From Bacilli bacterium (GTDB lineage: Bacteria > Bacillota_I > Bacilli_A > RF39 > UBA660), in NCBI GenBank assembly GCA_028684735.1, contig JAQUFI010000074.1, positions 1 through 5,559 on the forward strand: a DNA stretch of 5,559 nucleotides, given 5' to 3'. Both the position numbers and the translations under genes were made by a program. Positions within the stretch are counted from its first letter, which is position 1. Each line of letters starts with the position of its first letter. This document shows, in pieces, positions 1 to 3,922 of this stretch. The notes under the pieces were generated by a model. It ran no database searches. It was given only the letters and a program-made list of their open reading frames with translations, and had not been told where the DNA came from.

Positions 1-422
1 TTACAAATATACATGGTATTATTTTAAATAAAGAAAATCATGATGTAATGGAAAGTGGATTTGTTTGCTCATTTTTGAGATATTTACGAAAACAAAAAGT
101 TTTTGATTATCTATCAGTAGGTGGACAAGGTGGTAGTTTGGCAATGAAATATTGGAATGATGTTATTGTGCCTATATTTCCCAGAGAACAAGTAGAAGCC
201 ATATCTAATTTATATTGTATGGCAACTTCGCATAAAGAGGATATCATAGATATTGACAAATATAATTATCAAATTATTAAAGAACAAAGCATTCAAGAAC
301 TTGATAAATCCATTAAAAAATTAAAAAGCATTCTAAATAGTATTTATGATTATATTGTTTATAATAATGAATTTAAAATTGAAGATATTTATAAAATTAT
401 AAATAGTTATAAAGAATTCTAA
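1..422 (+). CDS. hsdS: Type I restriction-modification specificity subunit (HsdS), C-terminal fragment
   Basis: The frame is open from the first full codon at position 3, so this is the end of a gene that begins outside the window; the ATG at 48 is internal. S subunits choose the DNA target of a type I methylase/endonuclease through two target recognition domains joined by coiled-coil spacers. What is visible fits the end of the second half: a GGSLA-x-KYW motif followed by an I-P-x-FP-x-E-Q stretch, typical of the end of a recognition domain in this S-subunit group, then a long charged amphipathic helix (Q-ELDKSIKKLKSILNSI-YDYI) like the distal conserved spacer. About 139 residues are present of a usual 380-450. 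The methylase (hsdM) and nuclease (hsdR) genes are not in the window and presumably lie upstream. Recognition as an S subunit is fairly secure; type I versus a related bipartite type II system cannot be told. Confidence 0.82.
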   Translation, partial: TNIHGIILNKENHDVMESGFVCSFLRYLRKQKVFDYLSVGGQGGSLAMKYWNDVIVPIFPREQVEAISNLYCMATSHKEDIIDIDKYNYQIIKEQSIQELDKSIKKLKSILNSIYDYIVYNNEFKIEDIYKIINSYKEF

Positions 423-436
423 AAAATGGACATACT

Positions 437-470
437 AAGGAATTATCTTAAATGATAGTTCTTTTATTTT
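437..470 (+). terminator. Intrinsic terminator after hsdS
   Basis: Arms at 437-447 and 454-464 pair over 11 positions with two G-U wobbles around a 6-base TTAAAT loop, and are followed by TATTTT. It begins 14 bases after the hsdS stop codon, so it most likely ends the restriction operon and separates it from the next gene. Confidence 0.65.
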
Positions 471-547
471 GTGTCAAATTGTTTTAAATCTGAATAGTTT
501 GAATATAGGGTTGTAATTTAAAATATTATCTCTAACATTAAGGGTGT

Positions 548-554
548 GGAGGTG
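548..554 (+). promoter_or_regulatory. Ribosome binding site GGAGGTG
   Basis: GGAGGTG lies 11 bases before the ATG at 566, a longer gap than usual. No better in-frame start lies closer, so the ATG is kept. Upstream, TTGAAT (499-504) and TATTAT (524-529) could be -35 and -10 boxes, but the 19-base spacer and the AT richness make that weak. Confidence 0.5.
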
Positions 555-565
555 TTTAGAATTTA

Positions 566-880
566 ATGAAATATAAAAGCAGATATGACGTAGGTCAAGA
601 AGTTAAATTTATTTTTACTAATGATGCACTAGAAATTTTAAGAACTATAAGTTCTAAAACATGGATTTATGATATTCCAGATGTGTTAGTTGAACTTATA
701 GATGACAACTTTGATATAGCATTAAAATCAGTTAAGTATGTTCCGAATATATATTTAAAATTAAATGATAAGTTTAGGAATGATAGACAATTAATTAAAG
801 CAACTATTAAATCGTTTCGTAAGCATAATCGAATTAATGAAATAAATACTAGGATAAAACCATTAAAAAAATATGAATGA
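566..880 (+). CDS. Small protein with one DUF4116-like repeat
   Basis: A 104-residue soluble, basic-ended protein of unknown function. Residues 47-85 follow the pattern of a DUF4116 repeat: D-x-F-D-x-ALKSVKY-x-P, then LKLNDKFRNDRQLIKATIKS, i.e. a helical unit in which 'D...AVK' is followed by a K-x-R-x-D-R/K helix. The same pattern occurs twice in the protein at 2248-2949. DUF4116 repeats usually occur in tandem; one unit in a protein this short is unusual, so it may be a minimal member or the surviving part of a longer gene. The N-terminal 45 residues are not recognised. It stands alone behind the hsdS terminator and is followed directly by a strong but orphaned ribosome binding site. The ORF looks real (good Shine-Dalgarno, coding-like composition); the repeat assignment is by eye. 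Confidence 0.62.
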   Translation: MKYKSRYDVGQEVKFIFTNDALEILRTISSKTWIYDIPDVLVELIDDNFDIALKSVKYVPNIYLKLNDKFRNDRQLIKATIKSFRKHNRINEINTRIKPLKKYE

Positions 881-892
881 AAGGAGGAAATG
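881..892 (+). promoter_or_regulatory. Strong Shine-Dalgarno followed by a start-stop codon pair
   Basis: Directly after the TGA of the DUF4116 gene comes AAGGAGG (881-887), AA, then ATG (890-892) and TAA (893-895). The gap to this ATG is only 2 bases, too short for normal initiation. The site looks like the translation start of a gene that has been lost, or a minimal start-stop element. Confidence 0.4.
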
Positions 893-894
893 TA

Positions 895-1032
895 ATTAAC
901 TTGTTATATGGGGTAAAAACATATCTCTTGGTGGTTTATATTCAAAGTCATTTTAAATTGCAACAAAGGGGTTTAAAATTGTTTACAGCGATGGTTAAAG
1001 TTATATTGAAGGAATGTATCTGTAAGCAATAA
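895..1032 (+). other. Possible small ORF, doubtful
   Basis: A frame open from ATT at 895 through TTG at 901 to TAA at 1030-1032 would give about 43-45 residues. The ATT lies 7 bases and the TTG 13 bases after the AAGGAGG at 881-887. ATT is a very rare start and TTG is too distant. The product is basic and mildly hydrophobic near its start (YLLVVYIQ) and resembles nothing known to me. It may be the decayed front of a lost gene. Confidence 0.15.
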
Positions 1033-1091
1033 ATTAAGATTGGTGAAATTTTTGTTTAGTGTTTAAAAAGGGTTGCACTATCAAAAAAAAA

Positions 1092-1181
1092 GTGTTACAT
1101 TACAATTAACAATCGTTTTTCAAAAAGAAAAAAGTAATATTACATTACTATATATTAAATACTAGTAATATTACATAACAC
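1092..1181. repeat. Cluster of GTAATATTAC palindromes
   Basis: The 13-base unit AGTAATATTACAT occurs twice without change, at 1133-1145 and 1164-1176, 31 bases apart. Each copy contains the perfect 10-base palindrome GTAATATTAC (1134-1143 and 1165-1174). A diverged copy, GTTACATTAC, lies at 1094-1103, 40 bases before the first. The cluster is bounded by GTGTTA (1092-1097) and its inverse TAACAC (1176-1181). Spacings near three and four helical turns would suit a DNA-binding protein on one face of the helix, but in sequence this AT-rich the functional reading is inference. Confidence 0.45.
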
Positions 1182-1183
1182 AA

Positions 1184-1213
1184 AAAGATCTTCTAGCTTT
1201 TTAGAAGACCTTT
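1184..1213 (-). terminator. Minus-strand intrinsic terminator after the XRE remnant
   Basis: Arms at 1202-1213 and 1184-1195 pair over 12 positions around a 6-base loop. Read on the minus strand the one irregular pair is a G-U wobble and the stem runs into TTTTTG; read on the plus strand it is an A-C mismatch with a poor T-run, so the minus strand is the likely direction. The TAG that ends the regulator frame lies inside the stem (1193-1195), which ties the terminator to that gene. Confidence 0.65.
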
Positions 1214-1525
1214 AATATAAGCAATAATTAATTCTCTTTTATCTTTTGGCAGAAATATAATATTGTTAAATAACATATTAAGTTCTGGGTTACTATTTGA
1301 TTTTTCAATATCATTTATTTTTATAGGATTGATTGTTTTTAATATAAATCTAAATTATAATCTAGGAAATCAGCCATACTTATTAAAGTTGGTAAACGTG
1401 GTATTTTACTGCCACCCATATAGGCTTTAATTGTTGCATCACTTATTTTAGAATTCATTGCAACTTTAGTAATTGAAAAATTTCTATCTTTTATAATTAA
1501 GTAAGATTGACCACTTAAAATATTA
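1193..1525 (-). pseudogene. Frameshifted XRE-family helix-turn-helix regulator
   Basis: Two minus-strand frames join into one plausible XRE (Cro/CI-like) repressor of roughly 110 residues. The first, ending at TAA 1339-1341, reads IIKDRNFSITKVAMNS, then KISDATIKAYMGG, then PRLPTLISMADFLDYNLD, a full HTH pattern with the 'P-L-TL-x-x-x-ADFL' helix. The second, one frame away, is open from near 1360 to TAG at 1193-1195 and reads NDIEKSNSNPELNML, then LPKDKRELIIAYIKGLLKS, the usual tail of small XRE regulators and antitoxins. The frames overlap only in about 1339-1360, so a single indel there would explain the break. No ATG, GTG or TTG with a ribosome binding site is visible before the HTH; the upstream part of the frame is hydrophobic and unlike a regulator, so the true 5' end (about 1500-1530) may also be damaged. 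It diverges from the operon at 1661 and probably once controlled it. A sequencing error is the alternative. Confidence 0.6.
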
Positions 1526-1574
1526 TTGCTGTATACTAGAAAGATTGAACTATATACTACAAAGGTGATATAAT
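1507..1574 (+). promoter_or_regulatory. Promoter region of the 1661-3686 operon
   Basis: Two overlapping candidates are seen. One has TTGACC (1507-1512) and TATACT (1532-1537) with a 19-base spacer. The other has TTGAAC (1545-1550) and TATAAT (1569-1574) with an 18-base spacer and an extended -10 TG at 1566-1567. Between them lies a 21-base-spaced direct repeat, TATACTAGAAAG (1532-1543) and TATACTACAAAG (1553-1564), 11 of 12 identical, and an imperfect inverted repeat GTATACTAG (1531-1539) / CTATATAC (1550-1557). These could be operators for the divergent XRE regulator; that link is inference. Confidence 0.5.
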
Positions 1575-1638
1575 GATACCAGAAGAATATATTGATGATG
1601 GAAATAGAGAATATATAAATGCTACTTTGAAAAAATAA
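1573..1638 (+). CDS. Possible 21-residue leader peptide
   Basis: An ATG at 1573 with AAAGGTGAT (1561-1569) before it opens a 21-codon frame, MIPEEYIDDG-NREYINATLKK, ending at TAA 1636-1638. It is acidic at the front and ends with two lysines, has no membrane segment and is not recognised. It ends 22 bases before the next gene, so it could be the first cistron of the operon. Against this, the ribosome binding site and start codon overlap the best -10 box (TATAAT 1569-1574); if that promoter is the one used, transcription starts downstream and the peptide is not made. If the promoter at 1507-1537 is used, it can be translated. It could also be the stub of a lost gene. Confidence 0.3.
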   Translation: MIPEEYIDDGNREYINATLKK

Positions 1639-1660
1639 TAAATGGAGTAGGTGCAAAATA

Positions 1661-2251
1661 ATGAATGGTGAAGGAAGTTTAAATATAGATAAACTGATGA
1701 AGATGCTTAAAGATTATGCAGACGAGCGAATTAAATCAAGTATAGGCGATAAAGATAAAAAATATGAATTATTACCAGTGATTGATATAAAGAATGATTC
1801 TTTCTCCCCTTTAGATAAGGATAAGAGTGAAAGTAAAATTATCAGTTTGATAAATAGCTATATTATATTTGAATTTTGGGATAAAAAAGAACATACTATT
1901 CAGCATATACTAGGTAAATTATTAAAATATAAAGATAGTTATTTAATAATTAAACCTTACAATTATATCAATGAACCAGATTTTTTTAAGGAATTTGAAA
2001 AAGTACATATTGATAAAATTAGAGGAATTGAAAAATATGAAGAATGTAATCCTAGTTTAAAATTTAAAGATGAATTTAAGGATACTATTTGTGAAATTAC
2101 TGATAGAGATAATAAAACTATTACTGTATTAGTTAATGATTTTGATAATTTTGAGATTGAGTTTCAATTTAAATACAAAGATGAAAATGGTGAACGTATA
2201 GGAGCAGGTAGTTATCCGATTTGTTTAATCAAGGATATAAAGTTATTATGA
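1661..2251 (+). CDS. Hypothetical acidic cytosolic protein, first gene of the cassette
   Basis: A 196-residue protein not recognised as any family. The start is supported by GGAGTAGGTG (1644-1653), 7 bases before the ATG. The N-terminus (residues 7-30) is a charged amphipathic helix, LNIDKLMKMLKDYADERIKS. The middle contains ISLINSYIIFEFWDKKEHTI with aromatic residues and alternating charge; the C-terminal half is rich in short beta-like stretches (ITVLVNDFDNFEIEFQF, then YPICLIKDIKLL), suggesting a small beta or alpha/beta domain. There is no signal peptide, membrane segment or obvious catalytic motif, and only two cysteines. Its TGA overlaps the ATG of the next gene in ATGA, so the two are translationally coupled and their products probably act together. 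Function unknown. Confidence 0.7.
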   Translation: MNGEGSLNIDKLMKMLKDYADERIKSSIGDKDKKYELLPVIDIKNDSFSPLDKDKSESKIISLINSYIIFEFWDKKEHTIQHILGKLLKYKDSYLIIKPYNYINEPDFFKEFEKVHIDKIRGIEKYEECNPSLKFKDEFKDTICEITDRDNKTITVLVNDFDNFEIEFQFKYKDENGERIGAGSYPICLIKDIKLL

Positions 2252-2949
2252 ACAAGTTTGATAATTTATCTAAAGAACAATTTTTAATGATATTTGAAAC
2301 ATTAAAAAAAGAAGGTCTAGCAGAGTTTTTATCTATGTTTGAAGATGATATAAATTCTATTATTAAATTAGTGGTAATTTCACCATTATCGTATAATTTA
2401 TTAAGTCTTGAATTGAAAAAAAATAAATCTATAATAGAAAACGCTTATAAATCATTTGTAAAGAATAAAATAGCAGGTATTGATTTTTATTCTGTAATTG
2501 AAAATAGTGACAATAAAGTGAAAGCATTCCAAGAAATTTTTGGTAATCTGTCTTGTAGTGAAGGTATATTAAAAATACTTATTATTGATGAATATTGTGC
2601 TGATAGAACTACAGAATTGCTAGATGAATATAAAGTGCTAGTGATAGCTGATGATAATTTATTGAATGATATATTATGTATATGTGGGTTTGTTGGATTT
2701 CTTAATGTATTAAAGAATGATAGTGATTTTATATTAAGAATGGTAAAGATAAATGGTGATTGCTTATTACTTGCAAGCGACAGGTTAAAGAAAGATAGAA
2801 CTCTAATTTTAGAAGCAGTAAAAAACAAACCAATGGTAGCTTTTGAATTGGGTTTATCAGAAGATGATCCAATATTGAAAACTGCTGTTGAAATAATTAG
2901 AAGTAATGCACACAGGTATATTGAATTGCCATGTTTAGATATAAATTAA
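2248..2949 (+). CDS. DUF4116 repeat protein
   Basis: A 233-residue, mostly helical cytosolic protein. The ATG at 2248 is chosen because it overlaps the previous stop (ATGA, 2248-2251); an in-frame TTG at 2221 would extend it into the upstream gene with no better ribosome site. Two DUF4116-like units are visible: residues 37-75 (DDINSIIKLVVISP, then SLELKKNKSIIENAYKS) and about 157-206 (DSDFILRMVKINGDC, then SDRLKKDRTLILEAVKN), with a weaker half-unit at about 206-217 (DDPILKTAVEII). The middle, about 76-156, is helical and not recognised. DUF4116 repeats form helical arrays of unknown role, often thought of as protein-interaction surfaces. The gene at 566-880 carries a related single unit. 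It sits second in the tight operon, 21 bases before the membrane protein gene. Family call is by pattern; function is unknown. Confidence 0.72.
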   Translation: MNKFDNLSKEQFLMIFETLKKEGLAEFLSMFEDDINSIIKLVVISPLSYNLLSLELKKNKSIIENAYKSFVKNKIAGIDFYSVIENSDNKVKAFQEIFGNLSCSEGILKILIIDEYCADRTTELLDEYKVLVIADDNLLNDILCICGFVGFLNVLKNDSDFILRMVKINGDCLLLASDRLKKDRTLILEAVKNKPMVAFELGLSEDDPILKTAVEIIRSNAHRYIELPCLDIN

Positions 2950-2970
2950 AGAAGTAGGAGGTGATTGAAA

Positions 2971-3291
2971 ATGGTAAATGAGAAGAAAGAAGTTAAACCA
3001 CTAATACAATTACCAAAGAAGGTTGAGAAGGTTATATTATTTTTATTAATAGTTGTACCAACTTCATTCGTTGTAATAGTTACAATTGTAATTCTAGTAA
3101 TCGATTCAAAACCAGCAAAAGCAATATCATGTGATGATTTTTACAAGGAGATACATAAAGCACGTGATGGTAAATTATATGTTGGAGATAATCCTTCTTC
3201 AACTCAATTATATTATGGAGATTTTACTAGTGAGCAACAAATATTGAATGAATATAGTATGTATTTATCAAATTGTGAGTTAGTCAGATAG
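2971..3291 (+). CDS. Small single-span membrane protein
   Basis: A 106-residue protein of unknown family. ATG 2971 is preferred over TTG 2965 because AGGAGGTGA (2956-2964) then stands 6 bases away, whereas it would touch the TTG. A lysine-rich cytosolic tail (residues 1-20) leads into one hydrophobic span at 21-44 (VILFLLIVVP-TSFVVIVTIVILVI), followed by a polar domain of about 60 residues, which by the positive-inside rule lies outside the cell. PAKA (48-51) after the span resembles a signal peptidase site, so secretion after cleavage is possible, but the span is long and an anchor seems likelier. The outer part has two cysteines, SCDD near 55 and NCEL near the end, that could form a disulphide. 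It is the only membrane protein of the cassette and so its candidate membrane anchor or effector; that role is inference. Confidence 0.68.
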   Translation: MVNEKKEVKPLIQLPKKVEKVILFLLIVVPTSFVVIVTIVILVIDSKPAKAISCDDFYKEIHKARDGKLYVGDNPSSTQLYYGDFTSEQQILNEYSMYLSNCELVR

Positions 3292-3305
3292 GGGAAATAA
3301 AATGA

Positions 3306-3686
3306 TTGAAAAAAACATCAATTAAAGTGGTGGACAAGAGAGTTAAAGCATCTAATGCAATTAAAAACGTAACAATTATTGGGCAACATATTGATGGTCA
3401 TGTCACGAAAGTTAAGCATATTGGAAGTGATATAAAAAACATCATCCTAGAAGGTAAAATATCTAAAATCGAAATCTTAGAACTAGATGGTTTTGGTATG
3501 ATATCAGCAAAATTAAATGATGGTACTGGAAGCGTAGTTCTTATGATGTGGGAAAAAGGTAATTTACCGTTCAGAGAATTAGTAAGTAAAATACATAAAG
3601 GCAAAAGTTATCGTGTTTTTGGGAATATACGAGAAGATTTGGTGGTATTAGGAAAAAACATTGAACTCATATCAGATAATATATAA
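3306..3686 (+). CDS. OB-fold nucleic-acid-binding protein
   Basis: A 126-residue protein whose residues about 46-122 look like a single OB-fold similar to those of PolC and the tRNA-anticodon/RecG-type family: a first strand IILEGKISKIEILELDG, a second MISAKLNDGTGSVVLMMWEK with the typical D-G-T-G-S turn, a helix LPFRELVSKIHKGK, and a final strand pair SYRVFGNIREDLVVLGKNIEL. Such domains bind single-stranded DNA or RNA. The N-terminal 45 residues are basic and unassigned. The only in-frame start near a ribosome site is TTG 3306. AGGGGA (3290-3295) is better placed for ATG 3302, which is out of frame and stops after seven codons; a seven-A run (3309-3315) separates them, and six As would fuse ATG 3302 to this frame. 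It lies 14 bases after the membrane gene and is the last gene of the operon. Confidence 0.72.
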   Translation: MKKTSIKVVDKRVKASNAIKNVTIIGQHIDGHVTKVKHIGSDIKNIILEGKISKIEILELDGFGMISAKLNDGTGSVVLMMWEKGNLPFRELVSKIHKGKSYRVFGNIREDLVVLGKNIELISDNI

Positions 3687-3735
3687 AATAATTTATAGTT
3701 TGTACATTGTTTCTATTATACTGCGTGGTGTGTTT

Positions 3736-3756
3736 ATATTAAATATTATTTAATGT
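3736..3756. repeat. AT-rich inverted repeat
   Basis: ATTAAAT (3738-3744) and ATTTAAT (3748-3754) pair perfectly around a 3-base ATT centre, extendable by one wobble and one A-T pair. It lies in the 140-base gap between the OB-fold gene and the terminator. With no G-C pair in its core it is a weak hairpin and may be chance. Confidence 0.25.
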
Positions 3757-3826
3757 TTGTTAGCTTTGGTTAAATTAGGATTATAACGGTTGATATTGAT
3801 GGCATGTCTTCTAGAACAACAAATTG

Positions 3827-3847
3827 AGGCATAATAATGCCTTTTTT
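3827..3847 (+). terminator. Intrinsic terminator of the four-gene operon
   Basis: AGGCAT (3827-3832) and ATGCCT (3837-3842) form a perfect 6-bp stem around AATA, followed by five more Ts. It lies 140 bases after the OB-fold gene and before the promoter of the nuclease gene, so it separates the two transcription units. A second GGCAT at 3801-3805 could pair with the same ATGCC in an alternative fold. Confidence 0.78.
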
Positions 3848-3874
3848 ATTTAATTAATTTCTATGTAATCATAA

Positions 3875-3894
3875 ATAGTTGTTTAATAAACTAT
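3875..3894. promoter_or_regulatory. 20-bp palindrome, candidate operator
   Basis: ATAGTT (3875-3880) and AACTAT (3889-3894) are perfect inverted arms, and the centre TTAA (3883-3886) is itself palindromic; only the GT/TA pairs at 3881-3882 and 3887-3888 break symmetry. It occupies the -35 region and spacer of the nuclease promoter, directly before the extended -10, where a bound repressor would block transcription. No hairpin function is needed to explain it, and no T-run follows. Confidence 0.5.
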
Positions 3895-3895
3895 A

Positions 3896-3904
3896 TGATA
3901 TAAT
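3896..3904 (+). promoter_or_regulatory. Extended -10 promoter of the nuclease gene
   Basis: TGATATAAT is a perfect extended -10 (TG 3896-3897, TATAAT 3899-3904). There is no good -35 at 17 bases upstream, as is common for extended -10 promoters; the position is taken by the palindrome 3875-3894. The start of transcription would fall near 3910, leaving a short leader with AGGTGAT (3911-3917) as ribosome binding site. Confidence 0.55.
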
Positions 3905-3922
3905 AGATGTAGGTGATTGTTC

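Larger units (their letters stand above)
881..1192. other. Gene-poor stretch between the DUF4116 gene and the XRE remnant
   Basis: No convincing gene is seen on either strand. It holds the orphan Shine-Dalgarno at 881, a doubtful 43-codon frame to 1032, an A-run at 1083-1091, and the palindrome cluster at 1092-1181 that abuts the minus-strand terminator. Its mixture of a good translation signal without a good gene suggests deletion or decay. Confidence 0.5.

Noticed and set aside
1135..1174. TAATATTAC, identical to the conserved nonanucleotide of geminivirus-type rolling-circle origins, occurs twice.
   Set aside because: It is not in the loop of a stem in either copy and no Rep gene is present; in AT-rich DNA the match is most simply part of the local palindromic repeat.
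1339..1656. A 105-codon minus-strand frame starting with MHLLHLLFF that could be read as a membrane protein with an HTH.
   Set aside because: The hydrophobic start is antisense to the operon promoter and lacks a ribosome site; only the HTH portion is gene-like, and it is treated as part of the frameshifted XRE regulator.
2487..2828. A 113-codon minus-strand frame.
   Set aside because: It is antisense to the DUF4116 gene, which has the ribosome site, coupling and family match.
3398..3604. A 68-codon minus-strand frame.
   Set aside because: Shadow of the OB-fold gene, without its own translation signal.
3700..3847. A possible small RNA running from a TATACT at 3717-3722 to the terminator at 3827-3847.
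   Set aside because: No -35 box at acceptable spacing and no conserved fold visible; the stretch is more simply the 3' untranslated end of the operon.
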